Part shown: piece by piece, positions 1 through 11,500 of the stretch
Numbering within the stretch: the first letter of the stretch is position 1
How the letters are laid out: each line of letters opens with the position of its first letter
Assembly (NCBI GenBank): GCA_017506865.1
Contig: JAFCMP010000201.1
Span: 620,001-684,000, forward strand
DNA length: 64,000 nt
Reading direction: 5' to 3'
Origin: Tribonema minus
Lineage: Eukaryota > Sar > Xanthophyceae > Tribonematales > Tribonemataceae
Made by a program: the position numbers and the translations under genes
Notes under the pieces: model-generated
Seen by the model: only the letters and a program-made list of their open reading frames with translations
The model's database searches: none
Told to the model about the DNA's origin: nothing

Positions 1-322
1 TGATCGGCAGCAACAGCAGCAACCCTCGACAGGCGTGGCTCACAACGCCGGCGTGGCTCACAACACATGGCGGCCTGCACTGTGTGGCATGGCGGCACTT
101 TCAAGTGTTGACCACCGGCGGCGAGGATGGGATGAAAGTTAGGGTTAAGGTCAACCCGAATAGGACCACTGCACATCTGCGCATCGTTTTTGCCTTGTAA
201 GTCGCATTGTAAGTTAGTACGTACATTCATGTACGCCTCTGTACGTATGGACTTGTATTTATAAAGGCCCAAGGGAGGCCGGGTTGCCTATGCAATCGAA
301 AAGCTTGCGTCAACGCAGCAGC
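1..322. other. No gene seen
   Basis: No frame with coding character is visible. The stretch has two short direct repeats of a GGCGTGGCTCACAAC-type motif near 33-66 and one TTAGGG-like motif near 141. It may be the 3' flank or tail of the minus-strand LINE remnant that follows. Confidence 0.4.
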
Positions 323-745
323 CTAGTCTGGGCTGTGCCCTAGGAGTTTGGATACCGGCGCCGCAACACAGCCCAGCATTCGCGCTCCACGTGTGTATGC
401 CATGACGCGCTCCGCCAACTCCCGCGCCAGCGATATGCTCAGCTCAATGTGGATCTGACGCTTAGCTAACCCGGCCTTGCGTAACACATCTGCCTTCCCC
501 CCCCCTGAGCACAGTGCTGAGTGCATTGCCAACTCCTTAACAAAAAGGCTTGTCTGCTTGCCCAGCCGTCCGTACGACTCCTGCACGAATGGCACAAAAG
601 CCCAAGATGACGTCAAGGTGCCGGTGTGGTGCTTGACCTTCGCGTCCTCCCCCACCCCAGCAGCATAGCCGTCCGTGTTCGAGGCATTTGTTTTGCCTGT
701 CAGGTACGAGCTCGCTGTGGGCGCGCGCACACTTGTGTCTAGCAC
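323..745 (-). pseudogene. LINE remnant: C-terminal endonuclease-region fragment
   Basis: A 140-codon open frame. It begins with LDTSVRAPTASSYL, which fits the last catalytic strand (..D.....P..) of a restriction-like endonuclease. It continues through a Gly-rich segment to FVPFVQESYGRLG and a helical tail. The assignment rests on motif resemblance only. No initiator context is expected because this is the tail of a longer protein. Confidence 0.5.
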
Positions 746-833
746 TATTCCCTTGTTACGGTATGCACTGCTGAAGTGCAGACACCCTGGGTCAATGACT
801 GTGTCCGCCCGATACCCCGGTACCTTGAAGACG

Positions 834-1403
834 CTAGCGTCCTAATTGCGGACAATAGAGACATGGTGCTGTCTCAAGATGCGCTGTAGGCACCGCTTTT
901 GGGCAGTGTGTGTCGCGTTGTGCCTCGGGCTCAACAAGCAGCGTCGTGAACACCTTGGCCAGGTGATGGGCGAATGCCGGTTCCATCACATCCGATTCTG
1001 AATCACCAGCTAGTCCTGGCGAGGCACTGCCCACGGGGCGGGTGGCTGCTTTCACTGGTGCACCAGGCCCAGCGGCCATCAAGAGGTGTTCATAGCGTAG
1101 GCCGTCCAGCCCTCCTGCCTTCCCCGCCCCTGCTGCGGACAAGGTCGACAGTATGTCTGTCGCCTCCACCTCGAGGCGCCGTCCGGCTGCGCTGGCAGCA
1201 TCCTCAGGCCTATCGCTGCGATCATGCGCCTGACCCGATTCGAAGACGGGACTGCCGCTGCCAGCGGGCCCGGCGGTCGTTGCCACCCCTGCGCCGTGCA
1301 AGCAGTGCCGCCGGGCGTCGCGTACCAGGCCGCGCACTTGCTCCATTGGCGTATCGACTACCCCGGGCCGGGTGCTAGTTTCAGGGTGCTTTGCTGCCAG
1401 CAC
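834..1403 (-). pseudogene. LINE remnant: segment before the reverse transcriptase core
   Basis: A 189-codon open frame, rich in Ala, Gly and Arg, with AGKAGGLDGLRYEHLL about two thirds along. That motif normally precedes RT block 1. The sequence after it does not continue into recognisable RT blocks before the C-terminal fragment at 323-745, which indicates an internal deletion. Confidence 0.45.
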
Positions 1404-1535
1404 CTGTGCCGTGACCTCGTCTGCTGGGGCGCATGCTTCACGCGCCTCTAGTCGTGCGGCCGCAGCCAGGCCTACCCCCCGTCGCTTGCCTGAGAGGGCA
1501 GCGCATGCTGTTTGCTGCCTGGAGTCAGCCTCCGT

Positions 1536-1811
1536 CTAGTCGGCATCGAAGTTCGTTTGTGCCGACGCCGTAGCTGCGTTGTTTGGTTTGGGGGCCCGCA
1601 GCGCCGCTGCTGCTGACAGCGTCTTTCTCAGTAGCTCCGCAAAGTCGCCAGACAGCAACGCTGCCAGCCGGGCCGCAGGCGGCATACCGGTTCCCTCCGG
1701 TTGCCTACCAAAGGCCATTGCTGCTAGCAGGTGCAGCAGCCTGTAGCCGCGCTGCACTAGAGTCTGAGAAACCTGATGAGCAAACGCCCCGGCACCATGG
1801 TGGAGGCGCAC
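1536..1811 (-). pseudogene. Probable upstream piece of the same LINE remnant
   Basis: A 91-codon minus-strand frame, Ala/Leu-rich, lying upstream of the RT-region fragment in element orientation. It has no diagnostic motif, and is included because it is collinear and similar in composition. Confidence 0.3.
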
Positions 1812-2060
1812 CCGTGCCGCCTCGCGTGCACTGTCTGTGGCGTCCGCCAGTAGTACTCTAAAAACTTTGCAATTGCCAAGTGAAAGCTCAGCACGTTGAG
1901 ACCCTGAGGTGATTGATGCACATTACGGCAAACACGAGCCGCTGGCGTAGATGAGTGCGAGCTGGTGTACACTGGCATTATAAATTGAGTGCCCCAAGTG
2001 CGCTCTGCGCTGCCGCTGGCATCCCGGCGGACTTGTCTGACTTGTGCGCACACGTGCATT

Positions 2061-4864
2061 TGTGTCTGCTAATACTATGGTATACTTCTATTATAGCATA
2101 GCAGAAGTATAGTAATGTATTGCTTTACTATATATATGGTCACGGTTTGTCCCTGACACCAGGGGTCCCCCTCTACATCCCCCCATCAAGGGGCTCAGCT
2201 ACAAAGGTTGATGGTGAGGGGCCCGGAGGACAAGGTCACGGTGTGTTTGCTTCATCGTCAGCTTCAATGAGACTTATACCATTCTGACTGATTAAATATC
2301 ACAATTGTTCTGCTGCCAATCTGCATGATGATGATCCGTCGCGGCAAACAGCTGCAGCATCAAAGGCTGTGAACGCACATACATACTAATGCAAACAATT
2401 TGGGTTTTATGTCCACGTGGAGATTGTTGGGCTTGCGTTGGATTTTCCGTAGCAACAGTATCGATACCCTTAGCACCCAGACTGAGGGCTGGAGTCCTTT
2501 GCAGCCTGAGTGGCAGTGATCATCATTTGCCTAGAGGCGTGATTCAGACGGCTGGGCAATCGTCAACAGTTTGGTGGTGGGGTGTTGGTGGTGGTGTGAA
2601 GACAGGGAGTTTGTTTCAAAATGGTTTGCGATTGAGTCTCTCTTTGGAGAAGGGGTGCTATATCAACTGCGTTCCGAGATGAGAGGTTTTTCGTGCCCCA
2701 TTGGCAATCAAACTCAATAACAGTACCTAATTGAGTAAGTGTTTGTAAACAGATGTGCACATGTGGTCGTGAGCGCAGTATACAGTAATAGTATTGTCTT
2801 ACTTGCTGCGCCATGGGTGCACCAGAAGATGATGACGGGGCGGCTCGGTGGTGCGCTGACGTACGTTGTCGTCCACCTCTGCACCTCTCCCTCGCCGCAC
2901 TCTGGGAAGTATTCCCGCCAGCTCACGGTGCTGAAGTTGAAGTTCAAGTTGTCGACTTCGGGACGCAGGACGAATGAGGAGCAAGAGAGCTCCGATGAGC
3001 GGTCAGAGTCTTGTGTCGAGTGATTGGTGAAAGGGGCGCTGCGCTGGTACGCTGGTACCGCTGCGCTGGCACAACGTCATCATATCTCTCAGAGCTGGGA
3101 GATCGCAGCTTTTCGGCGCATTCACAGTCGGCTCATCGTGAACGCACGTCAACGCGCCTGCTGGCAGCGCAAAGCTGTGTTGTGCTGACCAGCAGCTCCA
3201 CGAGCACCTCGGTTGATTTTCGAAGCACTGCCACGCAGACCGCAAGCCGAATCTCTGTGCTCGACGACGCCAGCAGCTTTGTCTGGAAATCTGATATCCT
3301 CGCTAAATGATACTCTGAGGAGCAGGACGTGCAGCGATTACTAACGCGACGGAACACAGCGCAACCGGACTTACACGTGATCGCCATCCATGATGGTGCC
3401 TGCCGCATAGCAGCCGGGAATATAGTGTACACGCACAGCGACTGCAGTGACTCACGGCGATCATGGTGGCGGCTTGAGGAGGACGCACCACACTACGAAC
3501 CTCGCGTGCAGACTGAGTGCAAAGAGTGCCAGCGAGCAAGTTCGCTTCAGTGTTGCAAGTAACACCACCACCAAGAGCCAGAGCACCGTGAGACAGAAGA
3601 TCACTGAGTCTGCAAGGTGAGCTTTGTTTTTCGCAAGCTCCTCGCCCCTTTGCTCTTTGAAATTGAATTTCATTGCTCTCTGTGAACCGCACCGGGTGCC
3701 CAAAGCCATCGATCACTAATCAAAGCTATGTACATCCTGGCAAAAAAGCGCGAGGGAAGTGTTTGCCAAACTCACTAGGCACTTCATCTCCAAGTTCACT
3801 TAAAATACCAAATTGAATGGCATCCGATTCCTGATGGACTTGGAGTTTAAATTTTACAGTTTTGTGGACTCGTGAATATGGTACAACGCTTTAATACCGA
3901 AAAACGTCATTATAAGAATTAGAGTGCTCCATGCCCAGGGCCAGCAGGGCCCGCACCTCCAGCCTGCGCACGCGACGTACGCGCAATGCCACGGCTCAGC
4001 TGCCGCGCTGTGACAGTTTCAAACGAAATGCAACGCCCGCTCGGACATCACAGACGTGAGCGTGGAAGGGCAGATGTCCGCCGACGCTCGCATGAACACC
4101 GGTATCCCCGTGTTGCGCGCAGCATGCAACGCCTACTTTAAAGGCTGATGTACAGCGCAGTAATAACAAAGAAGCGTACGACATAACGGGTCCAGCCAGC
4201 GGCTGGGTCTCTAGTCAGCGAGAGTATATTCCACACTCATAAATGATAAGCGAAAGAATTCAAGTTTTCCATTTGAAGATGAGAACGCACGCGCGATGTC
4301 CAGACTTAAGAATTCACTGCAGTACTACATGTAGTACAGAACAACCCTGTGGTACTACGAGGCACTGTCAGGACCGACTTGCAAAAAAAGGAACCCTGAA
4401 TTATGAAAAGGGGACCCAGCATCAAATCACTTTGGCGAAGTCTGGTTGAACCTGCCAGCGTTCACTGTTGAACTTTAACATGATGTTGAGGTTATTACTA
4501 CTTAAGTGCAGGGACTAGTGTTCAAGCTGAAGATACATCGGATTCCGTGATAAGCACGGAGCACTTTGCAAACATTACGTTAGAGTTGAACTTCACGACC
4601 TAGCTAAAGTTCACAGTCAAGGTTGATGTTCAAGTTCAAACTCAACATGGGATATCTCAAGATCCCGAGCATAGAAAACAAAAATGTTTTTTGCTACACT
4701 GTTTTTTTTTTCTGGCATGGACCATTATACCCACATCGTCACCTTTGTGGGAGTCAATCTGCAGAGCTCATGTGCTCACACCCACATCATCACGTTTGTG
4801 GGAGTCCATTTGCAGAGTCCCGGTTCAAAAGGTCTTTCGCAATTCAAACCTTGAGACCCGACTG
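2061..4864. other. Non-coding stretch, nothing convincing
   Basis: About 2.8 kb with short open frames on both strands but no frame, splice pair or motif I can support. It contains a small palindrome near 2080-2115 (TATACTTCTATTATAGCA and its partner) and an AT-rich tract after it. Two diverged copies of a CACATC-TCACxTTTGTGGGAGTC segment lie at about 4731-4825. It could be the 5' intergenic region of gene A. Confidence 0.4.
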
Positions 4865-5218
4865 AACCAAAAGGTATGCGCACCAACTGTTCAGACTTTC
4901 TCAACCACCTCGCCAGTTGCCTGACATATGTACCATTACGTCACATCTTCACCGTTGTGATTGTTACTCAGTCTGTCGCACTGCAGGTGACCATTATTAT
5001 AGATCTTAATTAGATAAAGCACATATATTTAAACTGATAATTTTAAACTAATTAACCGCTTTAAATTTTTTCTCATGTGGAAGTCTATTGCAGAGTTCAC
5101 ACCTGTGGGTCCCGTTTTAAATTCAGGTCCTGATTCAACAACATTTTCGCAATTCGAACCAACTGGCTATCTGGTTGAGAAAGTCTGACCAGATAGTGCG
5201 CAACCTTTTGTGGTACAG
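4865..5218. repeat. Imperfect inverted repeat (MITE-like)
   Basis: Arms of about 55 bp lie at roughly 4865-4919 and 5161-5218 in opposite orientation. They share an exact 16-base core, CAGACTTTCTCAACCA (right arm on the minus strand). The right arm also folds on itself, with CTATCTGG pairing with CCAGATAG across a 14-base loop. The interior is AT-rich and non-coding. It may be a miniature inverted-repeat element, but no flanking duplication was recognised. Confidence 0.45.
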
Positions 5219-5301
5219 GCGGAAGTGCCCCTGTCTTGATAAATGTCCCGCTTGCTGCTTTTCAATGCATTGCCGGCTTTGCAACAGGTCACATCAGTTC
5301 A

Positions 5302-5520
5302 ATGCGGTTGCGGCATCAGCTTTTGCTCCTGGTGGCGCCACTGCTTAGGCACGCCACGGCACGGCCCGAAAATGTGATCCAACTGAACCAGATGTTGAGC
5401 GCTGCTGCTAACGGTGGCACGCAAACACTTCCAGCTCAGCCTGAGGGAGCAACATTCAACTCAGTGCTTGAGGCAGCTCCCTTGCGCAAGCTGCAGACAG
5501 CTGCTACCAGTACCCCAACG
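5302..5520 (+). CDS. Gene A exon 1: signal peptide
   Basis: 219 bp, 73 residues, ending in phase 0 at donor ACG|GTACGT. The ATG at 5302 is the first in this frame. It is followed by a basic start (MRLRHQ), a hydrophobic run (LLLLVAPLL) and a polar cleavage region (RHATARPEN), a normal secretory signal. The rest is Gln/Ala/Thr-rich. Being the only clear signal sequence upstream of the PT array, it is taken as the gene start. Confidence 0.6.
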
Positions 5521-8500
5521 GTACGTGCCACCGGTGGGTTTCTGGGTCATGTGTGTTCTACGGTACAAAGTATGCAGAGTGAATATGCGCAGTATGGCGT
5601 GCTAGGTGCCTTGAACACACATCACCTTGCTGGCAGTATGTCAGTGCAGATCTGCTCTGAGGTAGAACTGCAGACCTTTTTGTGATTCATCGGCACGTGC
5701 TACTGCTGACAGGTGGGTCAACCTAAATATGCTCACTGTGGCATATTCGACAATGCAGCATTGTAATCAGCCTGTCTGGCTCAACAATGTTCAGTTCAGT
5801 TCAAAGTTTTAACATGACCATCAGCTGTTCTGAGCACCTAGGCTGTCATCTGTTACAGTATGTGGGATTGGTCCCAGCGACTTGCCGCAACGGTGTTGGC
5901 TCTTCGTTCGGCTGCTTTCGATCTGGCAGCGCTTTGTACATTTGAAGTGCTGCCAACAGTGACAAAAGAAGTGTCCACACAAGTGCTCAGCACACACTGT
6001 GGTACCTGCGCTGACCACGGACAGATACTACTTCTACGTAACACATTCATCCGCAGTTCGTTCGACAAGGGAAGTGTTAAGTTACAACACCAACTGTTAC
6101 AGCTGGCACCGGTTGTTGCAAGAACGCAATTACGCTGACAAGTATACTATAACAGGACTGGCATTGGACTCTCCACAGCGCATTGCACTATGAAGCCAGT
6201 AATGTCACAGAAAGGTTATCTGTATGTGCATTGAATCAGAAAGGGGAAGGGTTAGGGGTATCACAGCCTCAGGCTCTCGACAAGCTTTTCATCTTGAGGA
6301 GACATACGTGTGGCATGGCTGTCAATGGTGGTTCCCAGGGTCTGCAGGTAGGGGGCAAGGGTGGCGTGCGCCATTGCAGCTTATGCTAAAGGACTCTGCA
6401 AGGCAAGCGGGCAGTAGCTGTTAACAAGGGCAGCATCGGTTCTTGCAAGGACATGTCGGACAGACCTGGGATGGCGGCACAGAAGGGCACGCGGTGCTGC
6501 ATTCAAAGAAAAATGGACGACGCTGTTATTGACAAAATTCTTGCTGTTCATTATTCACCGCATGAGCAGTGACTTGTCAGATGCTTCTGAACAATTAAAC
6601 TGCATTTGAATCACATTTGCAAGCCATTGACGCTTGTGAACAATTAAACTGCGTTTTGATCACATTCGCAAGACGTCGACCAAGTATTTGTGTTTTTGTG
6701 ATGTTGACCCGTTTGCAGAGACTGCGTCAACAAGCAGGTGCTGGTGTGTCATACAATGACGGTTGTGTGTGCACTTGTGCAGGGCCAAAACCACTTGAGA
6801 ATGACCTAGCAGGGCGCACTCTGTAGTAGCCTGTCTGAAGAACAGAGCCGCGGGCATGGAACTTGGAATTGTTGGGAAGAGCGATTGCAGAATTTCGCAG
6901 GAAGAATGGGGCTAGAGGTACACTGCCACAACAGCACATGCTTGAAGTTTATCACCGGAGTCAGCAATGCACATGGCAGCGTAGCACCAGCAGTGGAGAA
7001 GGACAAGCTGCCCTTGCCTGGGGTGAGGTAGTCTCAAGTGCAGGTTCATGAAGATGGTCAGCATTCCCCAGAGAGTAGCAGCCGTAGTAGTTCAATGATG
7101 GCTCATGGCCTTATCATCGTGATACTGAAGCTAATCATCTACCCTTAGCTCTGGAGGGCATTGGTTTCTGTCAGTGGAATGTGTGAATGCAACATGACAA
7201 TTCTCGGCACTACAGTGTCAGTGCTGACATATAAGCCTGACGCTGTACTCAACTGTAGTTCACTTTCGCGTGCCTTACCTCACTGTATCGTGTCCCGTCG
7301 CACTCTATGTTTCGCTGGTGCTCAGACGCCGCCGGCATCATCGCTCTTCAATTGGTGCGGGGTGGGAGCTGTGTGCGCCCAGGACTGCGTGGACCAGTGC
7401 AAACAAATCTGCACATTCCTTGCCATTGACTTCCATTCCACAGCCCAGTGCAGCCCAGCCTCACACCAGGGTCACCGTGACAGGGTAAGTGGCGTCTTTG
7501 GGATCATGCTTTACGATACTTGGGAAGTAATTGCCTGGGATATGCGTGGCTTGACATAATATCGCTTGGCAAGGATGCTATCGTTGGCGCCACATGCAAT
7601 TAAGTTACTTGATAGCGCCTGTGATGCGCATATGCGCTGGTGAGCGCTGCATTTTGGCGATGGCAATGCCTTTTGCTTGTCTCTTTGCTTGCCATAGGTG
7701 CACTTGATCATGCCGTGCAGGACCTTCTTCAAGGCTATCATGAAAAGAAACGTGCCGAGACCTGTTGCTCTTCTGCTGATATAACTGAGCTCTAGCAGTC
7801 GCATTCTCGCATACTGCAGTTGCCAACACTAGCAACCGACCAAAGCATTCTGTTGTCCTTCTACTCAAAGCACTTGTGTTGACACAGTACCAGTCAGAAT
7901 GGGCAGCAAGGTCGTGATAGGCCACAAGCTACGGAGTACAACAGTGCAAGAGGCAAAAATAGGGTTCTGAAACATCCATGGTGCACCCCCTCACAGGAGT
8001 CTTGATCAGCTCCAGCATATGGCTCTAAAGTGGTGAAACAATTAGCGCCTTCTTGTGATGCCGTTTATCTTCTCATACCACACGCTTGCAATCATCGCAT
8101 CACAAGTGGACATGTGTAAACGTGCGTGATGTGACAAATGATGTCCAACCGACCGTCGGGGCTGGGGCAGAACAAATGGGGCCCCTACATGCCGTCAGAC
8201 GTGCAGATGTACACGTTTAGTGTTTGAGTGCGTGCAAGGCAGCAGAAGAAGTCGGTGGCAGTCATCTTTTTGCTCAAGACGGTAGCTGGTGGTTTCTAAA
8301 TCATATGCACACACAGGGACAAGAACTGACTTCCAGCACGTACTATGCACCACCCGGAAAGACAGTGCCCGCCAGGGCATTCAAGTACACTGTGCCAACG
8401 CGGTATTGCAGCTGCAGACATCAGGGCTCAATGACTTCATGTCAATTTGCTTTGCTTTTAATTCGATGTCCTGCTTGAAGGGTATGTGCTGGCATAAATG

Positions 8501-11500
8501 CTGATTTGACTCTAGATGTGCAAACTGTCTTGAAATGGGTCAGCAGTTGAAGCTCGGCTTACAAAGGCCAGCCTGCAATGCACGACCCCCCTCCATCAAC
8601 CTCAACCCCGCCCTTCTCTCACATTCTGCATGTGCAAGCCCTGATAAAGCAACCACACTCTCTGTGTGCACCTGATGCACGAGTATGCCATCGTTGCCTT
8701 TCTGTTGCGTGCTGTCGCAGTGCTGTGACGACATTCTGCATGACCTGTGCATGCATCGGCCGGGACCGTGGACAGCTTACAAGGGGTCCTGTTGCACATG
8801 CTCACCGGTCCCCCCGACCCCAGCTCCCACAACAAAGCCAACGCGAAAACCAACGCGCACTTCAACAGCCAAGGTACTGGCATGTCCGATCAGACGCTAT
8901 TGTTAACTCAAATGTACCCTCTTGATATTGCTTTAGATTGCTAATAGGCTCATGCAGCCGTAACGGTTGTGGCTGCCGCAAGATACATTGTCCTGGTCAC
9001 ACTCAGAAAGAGGCAACGTGTATTGTTTTGTCAATAACAGGCATCAGATACATGCTGGTACTAATCAAATCTGAAGCGCCAAGCGCCTGAAGTCAATGTG
9101 TCACCAGTAGCACCAAGACGGTTGCTTGCATTTTAGTTGTGGCAGCATCTGGGCTGTAATTGTTTTATTAAAAACTCTGCCGTTGCCGTTGCCGTTGCCG
9201 TAGTGTTGGCGGCCCGGCCAGGGGGTATGGAGCTGCTAAACTAGTTTTCACCTGCAGCTACGACCGTTGCAACAATTTTTTTGCGCTTTCATTGCAGCCC
9301 ACGGCAAAGCCTACAGCAGCTGTAACTTCAAGGGCGCCAACGACAAGGCCCTCAGCCAAGCCGTCCGCATCGCCGACCGCCAAGCCGACTGTGGAGCTGA
9401 CACAAAGGCCTACTGCCATGCCAACCACCACAACCACTCCGTCAATGCAACCCACGTCCAGACCAACGCAGGCAGTACCTACCCTCAGGCCCTCAGTTCA
9501 GCCCACAGCAAATCCGACAGCTGTGCCAACTACCAGTCCCACTGCGGCACCCACCAGCAAGCGTACAAAGGCGCCAACAGCTGATCCAACGCCTGCGCCG
9601 ACACGGAGACCATCTCGCAGTCCCACTGTCCGGCCAACGGCAATGCCTTCTCTGGTTCCTACAAACACTCCGAGTCCAACCACTCAGCCGACCACAGCAC
9701 TACCTACATCACGACCGAGTCGGAAGCCCGTTACTGCCATGCCCACTGCAGTGCCGTCAGCCAGGCCAACAATGGAGCCAACAGCATTGCCCTCTACCAG
9801 AAAGCCGACTGCAGTGCCCTCAACAGCGCCAACTTCCAAGCCATCTGCGAGGCCGACCCGCAAGCCAAGCGCTGTCCCCACTTCGCAGCCGACCGCTACA
9901 GCCGCGCCGACAACTGGCAACCCTACTGCAAAGGCAAGTGCAGAGCCCTTCACGCCAAGACTGTGCTTGTTCAGATGGCTGCAGTCAACTATATGCTGTC
10001 GATGCCGGGAAGATTCTAGCAAGAGTCTGGAACGGTCCTGATGCATTTGGTGCAGCAGCTGCATCACGCATGATATTTGAATTCGGAGGTTGCTGTCATA
10101 TCTGAGCTGCAAGTTATCCATCATGTCGCACTGACCAGCTGCTCCTTGGCTGTCCTGATGCAGCCAACGATGAAGCCCAGTATCAAACCCACTGCGGAGC
10201 CTACCGCTGAGCCAACGGCCAAGCCCACCGCAGAGCCGACTGCTGAGCCCACGCTTCAGCCAACAGCGGAGGTAAGCAGTGCGCCTGGTAATGTAGTGAC
10301 AGTTTCCACGTGAACATTGACAGCCTGAGAACGAAGTAATGTGTCTCATCCATCGGAGTGCTTGTTTAGCGCTTGCAGTGGCGCCAGCAATGCATGCCTG
10401 CTGTTCAGGAAGTTATTTTATCACCAAGCCTTCTGACACCAAAGTGAGAGGAGTAGCTGTGCTGTGGCTGTGTCACTCCACAGTAATTTGCAAAATGCAG
10501 GCGCAGGCATTGGGGGTGCAGAAAAGCCGCTGGACCACGTAGTACAGTACAGTAAAGTTCAGTACTGTACAATATACAGTCGGTACCTGGGACACTGTCA
10601 TCACTCACTGTCAGCAGCGGTCACACATAGAATCTGATGCTGCCGTGGCCTACAGGCACAGGCACACACTGACGAAATGCACGCAGGCTTAAGGCGGAGT
10701 CACAGACTAGTGGTATACTGACATGATGCACATTTTGAGAGGGCAAGTACCTGCTCGCTGGGCTTGTGTCTTACGAATCAGACTGGACCGAGCACCACAA
10801 GGCTTTCAAATTGGCTGGTCAGGAAACGCACTCGCCGTCATGGTGAGGCCTGACATTCATGTGCTTCGAAGTATCACGCGGCCTAGACGCTTTTGAACAT
10901 CCTGCTCTGAAGCAAGGCTCCATCTGCAGGTACTTAAGAACTGATGTACATTGACTTCGCCTGCTACCACTGAGATGCCGCCACTTTGACAGCCGACTGC
11001 TGAGCCCACGGCCAAGCCAACAGCTAAGCCCACTGCTGAGCCCACCGCCAAGCCAACTGCGGAGCCCACCGCTAAGCCAAGTGCTGAGCCAACTGCCAAG
11101 CCCACTGCGGAACCGACTGCAGAGCCCACAGCTGAGCCCACCTCCAAGCCCACCTCTAAACCTACCGCAGAGCCCACTGCCAAGGTATTGTCTTGCTCAT
11201 GTACCTAATAGCACTACAATAAGCTATTTTTCAACCGGGAAGGCAAAGCAGAAGAAGCCTGCACTATCGCTGCGGCATTGAATCTTTTGTTTGCTAAACC
11301 TGATCCTTGGCGTATCCACGTGCAGCCTGAGGGGCGCAGCATGAGACATGCAGCTGAGGGTTGCAACCTGAACTTGTCACCTTCTGCACCCAAATTGAAG
11401 CCGTTGCTTGCAGCAAGCACGTTACAGACCCAGCAATGCATCATGGCGGTTTAGGAATGCGAGGTGCTTGAAGCGTATCCTCACCTGGTGCACCTGCCTG

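Larger units (their letters stand above)
323..2060 (-). mobile_element. Decayed non-LTR retrotransposon (restriction-like endonuclease type)
   Basis: Read on the minus strand, this stretch carries separated pieces of a retrotransposon polyprotein. There is a fragment before the polymerase core with AGKAGGLDGLRYEHLL, which resembles the GPDGL-type motif at the start of reverse transcriptase domains. There is also a C-terminal piece with SWAFVPFVQESYGRLGKQ, a motif typical of the end of site-specific LINE proteins. The polymerase core expected between them (YxDD region) is absent, so this is an internally deleted fossil. Frames change several times. It is a different lineage from the LINE at 37.7-46.2 kb, because the shared motifs differ clearly. 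The ends are not defined and no target duplication was found. Confidence 0.55.

Noticed and set aside
9267-9584. Alternate-frame protein with Cys/His/Asn content over PT exon 1
   Set aside because: The CCN-ACN-NNN period of the PT code read two bases on gives alternating small residues and Asn/His/Asp. It is a shadow of the repeat and meets a stop.
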